Assembly (NCBI GenBank): GCA_041748075.1
Contig: JBGTDX010000162.1
Location: forward strand, 65,816 to 129,815
Source of the DNA: JBGSYJ01 sp041748075
Lineage (GTDB): Bacteria; Acidobacteriota; Thermoanaerobaculia; Gp7-AA8
Length of the DNA stretch: 64,000 nt
Reading direction: 5' to 3'
Under the pieces are notes generated by a model that had not been told where the DNA came from, did no database searches, and saw only the letters and a list, made by a program, of their open reading frames with translations. The position numbers were made by a program, and so were the translations under genes. Shown piece by piece: positions 1-8,203 of this stretch (its first letter is position 1; the number at the start of each line of letters is the position of its first letter).

Positions 1-39
1 GACCCCGCTACGAAGTTCGAGGGCTGATCCCGAAATCCG

Positions 40-891
40 ATGAGCTCCCTGAACCTCGCTCTCAACCATCATCTCGAGCTTCCGGACGATGTATTCCGTA
101 TGCTGCGGGAGACCATCTATAAACGTAGCGGTCTCTTCTTTTCCGACAGTTCGAAATATCTCCTGCAGAAACGTCTCTCGGCCCGAGCCCGGGAGCTCAA
201 CTTCGATTCATTTCAGAAGTACTACTACTTTCTTCAGTACGATCCGCGGGCGGAGCCGGAGTTCGATCATATATTCGATCTCGTAACGACAAACGAGACG
301 TACTTTTTTCGCGAGCCTGCGCAGCTGGATGCCTTCATCGAGGAGATCATCCCGGAGTTGCTCGGGCGGACTCCGAAGCGCAAGATCAGAATCTGGTCCG
401 CCGGCTGCTCGTCGGGCGAAGAGCCGTACACGATTGCAATGTTGCTGGCGGAGAGAGAACTATTCGGCAGTGCGGAATTCGAGATTTTCGCGAGCGACAT
501 CAACCAGCAGGTTCTCTCGAAGGCGCGCCGGGGCGTCTACCGCGAGAACTCCTTCCGGGCTACTCCTCCCGAGATCCGCGAGAAGTACTTCGAGCGGCTC
601 CCTGACGGCGCCTGGCGCATCGATGATTCGGTCCGGAATCGTATTTCGTTCGGCCGTCTGAATCTCTACGACGAGGGCCGCGCGTCACTGGTCGGAACGT
701 TCGATGTGATCTTCTGCCGGAACGTGATCATCTATTTCGATGACGCTGCAAAGAAACAGGTCATCAGCAACTTCTACCGCCGCCTCGCGGATGGCGGCTA
801 TCTGCTCCTGGGACATTCGGAGTCGTTGATCTCGCTCTCGACACAGTTCAGATTGCGTCATCTGACGCATGACATGGTGTACCAGAAGTGA
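40..891 (+). CDS. cheR: CheR-type chemotaxis protein methyltransferase
   Basis: A 283-residue protein matching CheR over its length. It uses S-adenosylmethionine to methylate glutamates on chemoreceptors. An N-terminal helical domain (about residues 15-75, LRETIYKRSGLFF) precedes the catalytic domain. The SAM site is visible as RIWSAGCSSGEEPYTIAM near residue 117, the acidic FASDINQQVL loop follows, and FCRNVIIYFDD sits near residue 228. It starts at ATG 40. The 39 bases before it contain a stop (25-27) that may end an upstream gene outside the window. It overlaps cheB by four bases, so the two enzymes that add and remove receptor methyl groups are probably translated together. No pentapeptide tether or TPR tail is present. 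Confidence 0.95.
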   Translation: MSSLNLALNHHLELPDDVFRMLRETIYKRSGLFFSDSSKYLLQKRLSARARELNFDSFQKYYYFLQYDPRAEPEFDHIFDLVTTNETYFFREPAQLDAFIEEIIPELLGRTPKRKIRIWSAGCSSGEEPYTIAMLLAERELFGSAEFEIFASDINQQVLSKARRGVYRENSFRATPPEIREKYFERLPDGAWRIDDSVRNRISFGRLNLYDEGRASLVGTFDVIFCRNVIIYFDDAAKKQVISNFYRRLADGGYLLLGHSESLISLSTQFRLRHLTHDMVYQK

Positions 892-1940
892 AAAACATGA
901 TCCGCGCTCTGGTCATCGACGACTCCGCCTACAACCGGGTCACTCTGTCACGAATGCTCGAGGCGTCGGGGGAGGTCACGGTCGTGGCGACGGCGGTGGA
1001 TGGCGAGGATGGAATCAGGCAGACAATCCGTCACCGACCCGAAGTCATCACGCTCGATCTCGAGATGCCGGGGATCGACGGCTTTGCCTTTCTGCGCTGG
1101 CTCATGGCCAACCATCCACTTCCTGTGATCGCCGTTTCGTCCCGGGTGAGCGACCGTAGCGTGTTCAAGGCGCTCGAGCTGGGCGCCACCGATTTCATCG
1201 GCAAACCCGGTGGCCGCGTGTCGCTGAGGCTCGAGGAGATCCAGGCGGATCTCATTGCGAAAGTGCGCTGCGCGCGCGAGGTAAGTGTCGAGAATCTCAC
1301 GCGGCGTGCCAGCGAGAATGTTCAGCTTCCCGCACAGAGCGAGCCGGAGGTACAGCCGAGGCCCGCGAACGTCGACGTGATCGTGATCGGCGCATCAACC
1401 GGAGGCCCTCCCGCACTCCAGGCGATTTTTCAGCGCACAGCGATGCTCGACGCTCCCTTTGTAGTGGCCCAGCACATGCCACCGACGTTCACCCGCCTGT
1501 TCGCCGAGCGTGTCGATCGGCTGTCGAAATACCACGTTCGGGAGGGAAAAGACGGAGAGTTGCTGGAATCAGGAACCGTCTACATTGCACCGGGAGGGAT
1601 GCAGACCGAGATTGTGCCGATGGATGGAAGGCTCGGATTGAGGGTATCGCCGTCCGAGGAAGGGGACCTGTACTCGCCTTCGGTTAATCGCCTCTTTGAA
1701 AGCGCCGCTCGAGCCTCCGATGGCCGGCTCATTGCTGTGGTACTGACGGGAATGGGTGATGACGGATCGGAGGCACTTGCGCGGATCCGGGAGGCCGGAG
1801 GCCGGACACTGGCCGAGGCCGAGGATTCGGCGATTATCTTCGGGATGCCGCGGGAGGCTATCCGTACGGGAATGGTGGATGAGGTCGTTCTGCTCTCGGA
1901 GATTCCCGAAGTCCTCAGGCGACTTTGTACGGGCTGTTGA
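888..1940 (+). CDS. cheB: CheB chemotaxis response regulator / protein-glutamate methylesterase
   Basis: A 350-residue two-domain CheB. The receiver domain (about 1-120) starts RALVIDDSAYNR and has the phosphoacceptor in ITLDLEMPGIDGF. The esterase domain (about 160-350) shows the catalytic Ser in IGASTGGPPAL, the His in VAQHMPPTF and the Asp in LTGMGDDGSEAL. It removes methyl groups from receptor glutamates when phosphorylated by CheA. GTG 888 overlaps the cheR stop (GTGA); an in-frame ATG at 897 is an alternative start. No cheA or cheW is in the window; they would lie upstream if the operon is typical. Confidence 0.95.
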   Translation: MKNMIRALVIDDSAYNRVTLSRMLEASGEVTVVATAVDGEDGIRQTIRHRPEVITLDLEMPGIDGFAFLRWLMANHPLPVIAVSSRVSDRSVFKALELGATDFIGKPGGRVSLRLEEIQADLIAKVRCAREVSVENLTRRASENVQLPAQSEPEVQPRPANVDVIVIGASTGGPPALQAIFQRTAMLDAPFVVAQHMPPTFTRLFAERVDRLSKYHVREGKDGELLESGTVYIAPGGMQTEIVPMDGRLGLRVSPSEEGDLYSPSVNRLFESAARASDGRLIAVVLTGMGDDGSEALARIREAGGRTLAEAEDSAIIFGMPREAIRTGMVDEVVLLSEIPEVLRRLCTGC

Positions 1941-2049
1941 AGGTGCCGGACAATCCCGGACGCCACACGGGAGCCGGTTTTGTCGTTTTGTTGACGGTGA
2001 TTCCGGTATCTTTCGGGCGTTTTCCAATGGGATAGGAGTCAGGTTCAGG

Positions 2050-2865
2050 GTGAAAGAATTTGATCACGAGAAAGCGGAGAAGTTTCTCGAGCTCTTCAGC
2101 GTAGGCCGGGAGTTCACCGAGGAGCTTCTGCGCGAGAACGGGCGGCTTCGGACGCGTCTCGCAGCACTGGAGAGTGCGCAGGAATCGTCACGCTCGGACG
2201 AGGAAGTCCACCAGCTGCGGCAGAGAGTCGAGATTCTGGACAGCGAAAAGCGGCTGATTCAGCAGCGATTCGACGATGCCGAGGAGCTCAATCGCGAATT
2301 CCTCTCCCGTTATGCCGAGGTCGAGGAGCAGAACAACAACCTGGCCAACCTGTACGTGGCGAGCTATCAGCTGCATTCGACGCTGGATTTCAGGGAAGTG
2401 ATCGACATCGTTCAGGAGATCATCATCAACCTGATCGGGGCTGAGGCGTATGCGATCCTGCTGCTGGACGAGAAGACGAGCATCTTTCAGACAATCGCCT
2501 CGGGCGGAGGTGGCAGCCTGCCCGGGCTCGAGCATCTGGCGGTTCGACAGGGAGAGGGTCTGCTCGGCGAGACGGGTGCGACTGGAGTGAGCTATTACGC
2601 CGGGGATGAATTAAACTCAGCGAAGCCTTCGCTTTCCAGGCCAATCGCGGCGGTGCCTCTGAAGATCAACGAGGAAGTGATCGGGATCATCACGATCTTC
2701 TCGCTGCTCGAACAGAAAGATGCTTTTACTGCAGTCGACTACGAGCTCTTCTCGCTTCTGGCAGCGCATGCCGCTGCGGCGATCTTCTCGTCCAGGCTTT
2801 ATTCGCAGTCTGAACGGAAGCTCAACACGATTCAGGGCTTTCTCGACCTGCTGACCACGACATAG
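2050..2865 (+). CDS. GAF-domain protein with N-terminal coiled coil
   Basis: The frame is open further upstream, but the protein-like part begins at GTG 2050 (KEFDHEKAEKFLELFSVG), about eleven bases after AGGAG. That gives 271 residues. Residues about 20-100 are a charged coiled coil with regular Glu/Arg/Leu heptads. A GAF fold follows (about 115-265), with LHSTLDFREVIDIV and an IAAVPLKINEEVIGIITIF strand pair. GAF domains bind small ligands or mediate dimerisation. No kinase, cyclase or output domain is attached. The position between cheB and a CheY-like regulator suggests a sensory or adaptor role in this chemotaxis-like pathway. That role is inferred from neighbours only. Confidence 0.8.
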   Translation: MKEFDHEKAEKFLELFSVGREFTEELLRENGRLRTRLAALESAQESSRSDEEVHQLRQRVEILDSEKRLIQQRFDDAEELNREFLSRYAEVEEQNNNLANLYVASYQLHSTLDFREVIDIVQEIIINLIGAEAYAILLLDEKTSIFQTIASGGGGSLPGLEHLAVRQGEGLLGETGATGVSYYAGDELNSAKPSLSRPIAAVPLKINEEVIGIITIFSLLEQKDAFTAVDYELFSLLAAHAAAAIFSSRLYSQSERKLNTIQGFLDLLTTT

Positions 2866-2881
2866 ATCGGAAAATGTATTG

Positions 2882-3256
2882 ATGGAGAATGCGACTTTCC
2901 TCGTTGTAGAAGATTCCCCTACGATGCGGCAGCTCATCTCGTTTTCGCTCAAGCGGTTCAAGAACGCGAAAATCCTCGAGGCTGTCGACGGCGTCGACGC
3001 GCTGAAGAAACTCTCGGCGGCGAAGGTGGATCTGATCCTCACGGACATCAACATGCCTGTCATGGATGGGCTCAAGCTCGTGGCCGTCGTTCGAGGCAAC
3101 GAGGAGTTCAAAGCAGTCCCGATCATCATCATCACCACCGAAGGCGCAGACGAGGATCGCGAGCGCGGCATGGCCCTCGGCGCCAATGCCTATATCGCCA
3201 AGCCGATTCAGTCGTCCCATCTGATCCGGACGATCTCCGATCTGCTCGATCCGTAG
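2882..3256 (+). CDS. CheY-like single-domain response regulator
   Basis: A 124-residue stand-alone receiver domain. The acidic pocket is in FLVVEDSPTMRQ, the phosphoacceptor Asp in LILTDINMPVMDGL, the switch Thr in IIIITTEGADEDR and the conserved Lys in YIAKPIQSS. It has no DNA-binding or enzymatic output, so it should act by docking to a partner such as the flagellar switch or another protein. ATG 2882 is preferred; a TTG lies directly before it. It lies 16 bases after the GAF gene and closes the cheR-cheB-GAF-cheY run. Confidence 0.92.
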   Translation: MENATFLVVEDSPTMRQLISFSLKRFKNAKILEAVDGVDALKKLSAAKVDLILTDINMPVMDGLKLVAVVRGNEEFKAVPIIIITTEGADEDRERGMALGANAYIAKPIQSSHLIRTISDLLDP

Positions 3257-3278
3257 GCCGGCCGCCCGCACGCCCGGT

Positions 3279-3531
3279 TCTGAGTTGTGCACGCCCGCCC
3301 CGCCGCACGGTTCTGAGTTGTGAGTGGACACTGAACCCCCACCCGCCCGGTTGTGAGTTGTGCCCGCCCGCCCAGCCGCCAGTTGTGAGTTGTGAGTTCC
3401 CGACCACCCGGGGACGGGGGTTCCACTCAGAACTCAGAACTCAGAACTCAGAACTGGTTCGCCGATCGTTGCGTTGTGAGTTCCCGCCGACCTGGGCGGG
3501 CGTCCACTCACAACTCAGAACTCAGAACTGT
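3279..3531. repeat. Heptamer-based inverted repeat region (unit TCTGAGT / ACTCAGA)
   Basis: The gap between the CheY-like gene and the ZIP gene is filled with degenerate seven-base units. GTTCTGA and GTTGTGA units run on the left (3279-3405). The complementary ACTCAGA units follow at 3425-3455 and 3511-3530, separated by C/G-rich spacers. The arms can pair into several alternative hairpins. The same unit builds the element at 8062-8189. No open frame or regulatory motif was seen. Confidence 0.85.
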
Positions 3532-3532
3532 T

Positions 3533-4273
3533 TTACCCGATTGGATGCAGCAGCAGCAGGAGGAACATCGCGGCGATCCCGGCCATGAAGAAGAGTCCGA
3601 TCCTTGCTCCCTTTGCGGACTGTCGCTGCATCTCCGGCAGCAGTTCATAGGCGCTGATGTAGATGAAGGTTCCCGCCGAGAAGAAGATCAGCTGGCCGAT
3701 GGTCTGCTCGTGGTTCTCTCCGAACAGGGCGATCACCTGCTGCGAGACCAGCGTTCCTGCTGGAATCGCCAGAAGGGTAACCGTCAGAAATCCCATGATC
3801 CTTCGCCTCGAGTAGCCGCCGTGAAGTAGCAGCAGCGACATCGCGAAGATCGTCGGAATCTTGTGAAGAACCAGAGCGACAAAAATCGCCGGGGTGAGGT
3901 TCGGAACCTCGTGTCCCGAACCGAGCGCGATCCCGTCGATCAGGTTGTGGATGGTCAAACCGAGGAACGTGAGGAACCCGATTTCGTGAAACTCTCCGGC
4001 ATCCTCGTCATGAGGATGCCGCAGCGCGAACTGCTCGACAGCGTACAGCGTGAGGAATCCTGCGAGTGCAGCCCACAAGCTCCTCGGTCCCGCAAGCTCG
4101 TATCCCTCCGGGATCATGTGGAGGAAGGCGGCCCCGAGGATCGTCCCCGCCCCGAGCGCAATCCACCGGTGGGCCGTCGTGTGCGTCCAGCGGAAGAAGA
4201 ATGGCAGGACGCCGGCGAGAAAGCCGATGACGACAATCGAGAGACTCAGCAGGATGAGCGTGTTGGACTGCAT
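3533..4273 (-). CDS. ZIP-family divalent metal transporter
   Basis: A 246-residue membrane protein with about eight transmembrane segments typical of ZIP zinc/iron permeases. Helix IV carries HNLIDGIALG and helix V carries HKIPTIFAMSL, the paired His/Asp metal-binding motifs of the family. The cytoplasmic loop between helices III and IV is short and His/Asp/Glu-rich (LRHPHDEDAGEFHE), as is usual. ZIP proteins import Zn, Fe, Mn or Co into the cytoplasm; the substrate cannot be read from the sequence. It is a single gene, and its 3' end abuts the heptamer repeat. Confidence 0.88.
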   Translation of the reverse strand: MQSNTLILLSLSIVVIGFLAGVLPFFFRWTHTTAHRWIALGAGTILGAAFLHMIPEGYELAGPRSLWAALAGFLTLYAVEQFALRHPHDEDAGEFHEIGFLTFLGLTIHNLIDGIALGSGHEVPNLTPAIFVALVLHKIPTIFAMSLLLLHGGYSRRRIMGFLTVTLLAIPAGTLVSQQVIALFGENHEQTIGQLIFFSAGTFIYISAYELLPEMQRQSAKGARIGLFFMAGIAAMFLLLLLHPIG

Positions 4274-4440
4274 CTGGCGGGCCCATGAATTATCGCACGG
4301 AGCCGAAGCGCCCCGAAGGCCAATCAGCGTCGCGGCGGGATTGCCTGCTGATTCCGACGGGAGACTCTTCAGTCAGCATTCGCTGCTGGGAAAGCGTTAC
4401 CCCTCGTATAATCCGAACGCCGTTACACTTCGAAGCGGGT

Positions 4441-4929
4441 ATGGCGTCGAAGGCGATTGTCCTGGCGGCTGGACTGGCGTATGTGCTCGCATCGCTCGTC
4501 TGGATCTCGCTCACCATAGACGCCCTGAGAAGAAACAGGGGGATCGGCTACTGGTCCGATGCTGTTTACCGACTGGCGGCCGAAGTCGAGGTGCGCGGGG
4601 CGGGAAGAGCGGTGAAGGTGGCCGACTGGGGTCCTGGATTCAACCTGAGAGTTCTCCTTGGTGGCAGGGTCGAGCCGATCGACCTCTTCTGGCACCGGTC
4701 GCCCGTGCGGACTGACCGCGGCACAACATGGGGCGAGGAAGTAGAAGAAGGGGGTCTATTCATCGCAACCCACGACGACATCCCTCATGATCCGGTGACG
4801 TCACACGCGCTGCGTCGAGCAGTCGAGTCGTCGGGCAGGAAATACACGAAAATTCTCGTGCGGCAGCGAAACGGCAAGGGATATGCGGATATCTATGATC
4901 TTCCCGAGAGCTCCACTGGAGCGCGCTGA
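4441..4929 (+). CDS. Membrane-anchored protein of unknown function
   Basis: A 162-residue product from ATG 4441, with one N-terminal transmembrane segment (AIVLAAGLAYVLASLVWISL) and a soluble domain. The soluble domain contains VKVADWGPGFNLRVLLGG and THDDIPHDPVTSHALRRA. The motif resembles the periplasmic tail of multi-spanning dolichyl-phosphate-sugar glycosyltransferases, without the membrane catalytic part, so this could be a truncated remnant. Longer open frames upstream read through sequence lacking protein character. No Shine-Dalgarno is evident. I do not recognise a defined family. Confidence 0.4.
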   Translation: MASKAIVLAAGLAYVLASLVWISLTIDALRRNRGIGYWSDAVYRLAAEVEVRGAGRAVKVADWGPGFNLRVLLGGRVEPIDLFWHRSPVRTDRGTTWGEEVEEGGLFIATHDDIPHDPVTSHALRRAVESSGRKYTKILVRQRNGKGYADIYDLPESSTGAR

Positions 4930-4994
4930 TAGGGATTGCCTGGTCCCATACATCCGCTTTCGAAATTCTCACAGGTTGCCCATCGTTAACCATC

Positions 4995-5023
4995 TTGACC
5001 GGCCTCGGCCGCTCTGTTAGCTT
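4995..5023 (+). promoter_or_regulatory. Possible sigma70-type promoter for the ferredoxin gene
   Basis: TTGACC at 4995-5000 and TAGCTT at 5018-5023, spaced by 17 bases, lie 39 bases before the ferredoxin start. The -35 box is close to consensus and the -10 box is weak. Confidence 0.3.
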
Positions 5024-5061
5024 GAAAACTCTCAATGAATCCACGGACGCGACGAGCCTGA

Positions 5062-5535
5062 ATGCCACATTTCATTACCGAGCTATGCATAGGATGCGGT
5101 GTCTGCGAGATCAAGTGTCCGACCAATACCATCTGGGGTGCGACCAGAGGGCAGTACTTCATCCATCCTGAGCGCTGCATCGACTGCTCGGTCTGCGGCA
5201 TTTACTGCCCGGTCGATGCGATCCAGAACCAGCACGGCGATCTAATCCCCCGCGTCAAGCCGAAGGACATCCCGAAGGCGGAAGTCATCAAGGATCTCTG
5301 CACGGGCTGCGAGTTCTGCGTCGACATCTGTCCGTTCGAGTGCATCAGCATGGTCGAGCCCAACGACGAGACTGTCGCGAATCACTACAAGCTGGCCTAC
5401 GTCGACCAGAAGAAATGCGTTGCCTGCCGTCTCTGCGAGTCTGTCTGCGACAAGGACGCGATCGTGGTGCCGCTGGCCCCCACGCAGCTCAAGGGCTACC
5501 TGCCGGACTTTGTCGTGACGGGAACAGGGCGCTGA
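5062..5535 (+). CDS. Polyferredoxin with four [4Fe-4S] motifs
   Basis: A 157-residue soluble protein with four cysteine clusters: CIGCGVCEIKCP (about 9-20), CIDCSVCGIYCP (40-51), CTGCEFCVDICP (82-93) and CVACRLCESVCD (118-129). Each matches the CxxCxxCxxxC pattern of a [4Fe-4S] site, giving up to four clusters. It has no signal peptide, no membrane segment and no fused catalytic domain, so it is a cytoplasmic electron carrier or an electron-transfer subunit. The neighbours are unrelated and its redox partner is unknown. Confidence 0.88.
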   Translation: MPHFITELCIGCGVCEIKCPTNTIWGATRGQYFIHPERCIDCSVCGIYCPVDAIQNQHGDLIPRVKPKDIPKAEVIKDLCTGCEFCVDICPFECISMVEPNDETVANHYKLAYVDQKKCVACRLCESVCDKDAIVVPLAPTQLKGYLPDFVVTGTGR

Positions 5536-5635
5536 GTCTTCCTGATCGTTGCGTCGGTCTGCCGTTTTCCGAAGGATCTGAAGGACTTGTCATCCTGAGG
5601 TCGGTCACGCCGTTATGCGAACAAATGACCCCAAT

Positions 5636-5804
5636 TGTCATCCCGAGCATGCGTGGGCGTGCGGGAGGGGCGAGGGACCTCTCGCGATGGTACATATTTG
5701 CCTCGAGGCCTCTCGCGCTTCGACTCGCCCGTGACGAATCAACGATGGACTATTGCCGTAGTTCCCTCGCCCCTCCCGCCCGCCCTACCGAGCTCGGGAT
5801 GACA
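5636..5804. repeat. Long imperfect inverted repeat in a 315-bp gap
   Basis: Arms at 5636-5679 and 5761-5804 (44 bases each) are reverse complements with a handful of mismatches. Each has TGTCATCCCGAGC at the outer end and a run of GGGAGGGGCGAGGG inside. The whole could fold into a cruciform or RNA hairpin. A shorter related start, GTCATCCTGAGG, lies at 5589-5600. No coding sequence is supported in 5536-5850. Confidence 0.75.
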
Positions 5805-5850
5805 AGTCGTCACATCTTCGCGCAGACGACAACCGGGGGATCCCTCTGAC

Positions 5851-6702
5851 GTGACGACACCGCCCCAGCCCGATGTACCCCGCGAGTCGGCGCGCACGAT
5901 CCTGTTTCAATTCGTGCTCTTTCCCCTCGGAGTCGTCGTCGTCGGTGTCGCGATCTTTCTCCTCTTCGGGATGCTTGCGTCCGAAGAACATTCGAACCGC
6001 GAGTACCTGCAGGACATCAGTCAGGGAAGCAGGCAGCGGAGATGGCAGGCCGCCTACCAGCTTTCCCAGAGTATCGATCGGGGAGAGGCGCAGCGCGATC
6101 CCCAGCTTGCGGGTGAAGTGGCCCGCCTTTACCAGGGAGCGAAAGACGACGATCCGCAGGTCCGGCGCTATCTCGCCTCGGTGCTGGGAAAGCTCGAGCA
6201 CCGTCCCTCCGTGCCGCTGCTGCTCGAAGGGCTCGAGGACGACGATCCGGAGACGAGGATTTACACGCTGCTGGCTCTCGGCCAGATCGGTGACAGCCGC
6301 GCGCTCGAGCCTGTGACGGCGTATGTGAAGCACGATGACGCTGGCCTGAGGAAGACTGCCGTCTATGTCCTCGGCGAGCTGGGCGATCAGCGTGCGAAGC
6401 CGGCGCTGACGGCAGCTCTCGCGGACGAGGCCTCCGACGTGCGCTGGAATGCGGCCATCGCCCTGTCGCGGTTCGAAGATCCGGCAGCGGTTCCGGTGCT
6501 GCGCGAGATGCTGGATCGGCGCAATCTCGATGGCGTGGGCGGAATGACGGAAGCGCAGAAGGAAGAAGCGATGATCGTCGCGATGGCGCCATACCTTCGC
6601 CTGGCAGGGGAGGCCGCGAAGCCGGTCCTCCGGTCGATCGCGAAAGCCGATCCGAACATCCGGGTGCAGGCTGCCGCACGCGAGGCTTTATCGGGGCTTT
6701 GA
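5851..6702 (+). CDS. Membrane-anchored HEAT-repeat protein
   Basis: A 283-residue protein starting at GTG 5851. A single hydrophobic helix (about 18-45, LFPLGVVVVGVAIFLLFGML) anchors it. The rest is HEAT/PBS-lyase-type repeats: successive units with DDPQVRRYLASVLGKL, DDPETRIYTLLALGQIGD, DDAGLRKTAVYVLGELGD and EASDVRWNAAIALSRFED. Such repeats form a curved helical scaffold for protein contacts. No catalytic residues are visible. It stands alone between an inverted repeat and VapBC, and its partner is unknown. Confidence 0.82.
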   Translation: MTTPPQPDVPRESARTILFQFVLFPLGVVVVGVAIFLLFGMLASEEHSNREYLQDISQGSRQRRWQAAYQLSQSIDRGEAQRDPQLAGEVARLYQGAKDDDPQVRRYLASVLGKLEHRPSVPLLLEGLEDDDPETRIYTLLALGQIGDSRALEPVTAYVKHDDAGLRKTAVYVLGELGDQRAKPALTAALADEASDVRWNAAIALSRFEDPAAVPVLREMLDRRNLDGVGGMTEAQKEEAMIVAMAPYLRLAGEAAKPVLRSIAKADPNIRVQAAAREALSGL

Positions 6703-6734
6703 GGCATTGTGATTACATGATGGTGTAGCGTGTT

Positions 6735-6750
6735 ATCATGATGTCATGAT
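6735..6750 (+). promoter_or_regulatory. Palindromic operator overlapping the vapB start
   Basis: ATCATGA-TG-TCATGAT is a perfect 7-bp inverted repeat with a two-base spacer and includes the vapB ATG (6746-6748). A related half site, ACATGATG, lies near 6715. Ribbon-helix-helix antitoxins bind such palindromes to repress their own operon, so this is a probable autoregulatory site. Confidence 0.6.
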
Positions 6751-6994
6751 CAGGACGCAGATCCAGCTTACCGAAGAGCAGGCGGCGGCTCTCAAAAGGC
6801 TGGCGGCATCCAAAAACCGGTCGATGGCGGACCTGATCCGGGAGAGCGTTGAGAGCTATATGGCCTCGGGGACGCCCGGAGAATCGGGGCCGGCCCTGGA
6901 GGAAGCTCTCGAGTTGATCGGCAGGTACCGCTCGGGAAGCTCAGACCTCACCAGGAACCACGATCGGTACCTCGCCGAAGACCTCGCGAAATGA
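6746..6994 (+). CDS. vapB: Ribbon-helix-helix antitoxin of a VapBC pair
   Basis: An 82-residue protein with an N-terminal RHH DNA-binding fold: strand IRTQIQLTEEQ, helix AAALKRLAASK, then SMADLIRESVESYM. The C-terminal part (about 50-82), ending DRYLAEDLAK, would wrap the toxin. It is followed directly by the PIN toxin with an ATGA overlap. As an antitoxin it should neutralise the nuclease and repress transcription through the palindrome at its own start codon. Confidence 0.88.
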   Translation: MIRTQIQLTEEQAAALKRLAASKNRSMADLIRESVESYMASGTPGESGPALEEALELIGRYRSGSSDLTRNHDRYLAEDLAK

Positions 6995-7386
6995 CCTGCT
7001 TCGTGGACACGTCCGCCATGCTTGCGGTGCTCGATGCCTCGGATGCATTGCACCGTCGCGCGGCTGAGGGCTGGACCCGGCTGATCGAGTCAAACGTACC
7101 TCTGGTGAGCTCGAGTTGCGTTCTCGTGGAGTTGATTGCACTGGCGCAGAGCCGTCTCGGAATCGGAGCGGTTCGCGACATAGACAGGGTCGTCGTTCCG
7201 CTGCTGCAGGTCGTCTGGATTGATGAGCAGCTTCACCAGCGCGGCATGGCAGCCCTGCTGGCGGCCGGACGCAGGAGGCTGAGCTATGTCGACTGCGTGA
7301 GCTTCGAGATCATGCGACAGCTCCGGATCAAGGAGTGCTTCGCGTTCGACAACCACTTCGCCGAGCAGGGGTTTCGGAACGTGTGA
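6991..7386 (+). CDS. vapC: VapC-like PIN-domain toxin ribonuclease
   Basis: A 131-residue PIN-domain protein of normal VapC length. The conserved acidic residues are in FVDTSAML (Asp5), SCVLVELIAL (Glu), LSYVDCVSFEIM (Asp) and CFAFDNHF (Asp). Together they form the Mg-dependent nuclease site. VapC toxins cleave tRNA or rRNA and halt translation when the antitoxin is degraded. The start overlaps the vapB stop by four bases. Confidence 0.88.
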   Translation: MTCFVDTSAMLAVLDASDALHRRAAEGWTRLIESNVPLVSSSCVLVELIALAQSRLGIGAVRDIDRVVVPLLQVVWIDEQLHQRGMAALLAAGRRRLSYVDCVSFEIMRQLRIKECFAFDNHFAEQGFRNV

Positions 7387-7417
7387 GGAGTGGCGATCCG
7401 CAATCGCTTCAATCGCC

Positions 7418-7446
7418 TTGACACTATGGAATGAATGTCCGATAGT
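7418..7446 (+). promoter_or_regulatory. Probable sigma70-type promoter of the respiratory cluster
   Basis: A consensus -35 box TTGACA (7418-7423) and GATAGT (7441-7446, four of six matches) are separated by exactly 17 bases and lie 35 bases upstream of the Rieske ATG. This is the best promoter candidate for the bc-oxidase genes that follow. Confidence 0.5.
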
Positions 7447-7481
7447 AGCCCCACTCCAGGATTCCGAGATCATAGGTCGGG

Positions 7482-8054
7482 ATGGCGAACGACACGACAC
7501 CATATCAAGTGCCTCCAAAAATTCCGCTCGCCGGTAGCGCAGCGGCAGACATCAGGGAGCAAGGTGAGGTCTCACGCCGAGGATTTTTCGGCTGGGCGAC
7601 CCTCGCCTGGCTCGCACTTGCAGCCGCGCTCGGCGGTCTCGGCAGCATCTTCGGGCGGTTCATGTTCCCGAACGTGCTCTTCGAGCCGATTTCCAAGTTC
7701 AAGGCCGGGCAGCCGGGCGACTACACGGTCGGCGAGGTCGACGAGCGCTGGAAGGAAAAGTACGGAATCTGGATCGTGCGCAGCCCTGAGCAGATGTATG
7801 CGCTCATCTCGGTTTGTACGCATCTCGGTTGCACTCCGAACTGGCTTCCCTCGCAGAACAAGTTCAAATGCCCGTGTCACGGGAGCGGCTTCTATAACAC
7901 GGGAATGAACTTCGAGGGTCCTGCCCCCCGGCCTCTCGAGCGGGCGAGAATCTATATTGATCCCGCGGACGGGCAGGTCGTCATCGACAAATCGAAGCAG
8001 TTCCTCCAGGAGCGGGGCGAATGGACCGATCCTGAGTCGTACTTGACCGTGTGA
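7482..8054 (+). CDS. qcrA: Rieske [2Fe-2S] protein of a cytochrome bc/b6f-type complex
   Basis: A 190-residue Rieske subunit. A twin-arginine-like stretch SRRGFFGWATLAW (about 31-43) leads into the single membrane anchor (to about 58). The cluster ligands are in CTHLGC (Cys112, His114) and CPCHGSGF (Cys130, His133), with the disulfide cysteines at 117 and 132. The protein takes an electron from quinol at the Qo site and passes it to a cytochrome c. It is first in a cluster with split cytochrome b genes and a multihaem cytochrome, and follows a consensus-like promoter. Confidence 0.93.
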   Translation: MANDTTPYQVPPKIPLAGSAAADIREQGEVSRRGFFGWATLAWLALAAALGGLGSIFGRFMFPNVLFEPISKFKAGQPGDYTVGEVDERWKEKYGIWIVRSPEQMYALISVCTHLGCTPNWLPSQNKFKCPCHGSGFYNTGMNFEGPAPRPLERARIYIDPADGQVVIDKSKQFLQERGEWTDPESYLTV

Positions 8055-8061
8055 GACGAAG

Positions 8062-8189
8062 TTCTGAGTTGTGAGTTCTGAGTTGTGTTAAGCAAGTTCT
8101 GAGTTGTGAGTTCTGAGTTGTGAGTGGACCGGACCGGGATGGGGCGGTCTACTCAGAACTCAGAACTCAGAACTCAGAACTCAGAACTG
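8062..8189. repeat. Heptamer-based inverted repeat (second copy of the ACTCAGA type)
   Basis: Between the Rieske and cytochrome b genes, GTTCTGA/GTTGTGA units alternate with a period of seven bases at 8067-8133. After a short G/C-rich loop they are answered by five perfect ACTCAGA units at 8153-8188. The arms would pair in RNA, so the element sits as a hairpin inside the presumed operon, directly before the cytochrome b ribosome-binding site (AGGGG, 8196-8200). Confidence 0.88.
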
Positions 8190-8203
8190 AAAAAAAGGGG
8201 AAC

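Noticed and set aside
1569..2027. 152-codon minus-strand frame over the end of cheB
   Set aside because: Opposite a well-conserved CheB esterase domain and without any motif.
4050..4715. 221-codon plus-strand frame overlapping the ZIP gene and the orphan gene
   Set aside because: The first half is antisense to the ZIP transporter and the rest is out of frame with the more protein-like product at 4441-4929.
8062..8189. CRISPR-like array
   Set aside because: The units are seven bases, directly abutting, and reverse orientation halfway; there are no unique spacers and no cas genes.
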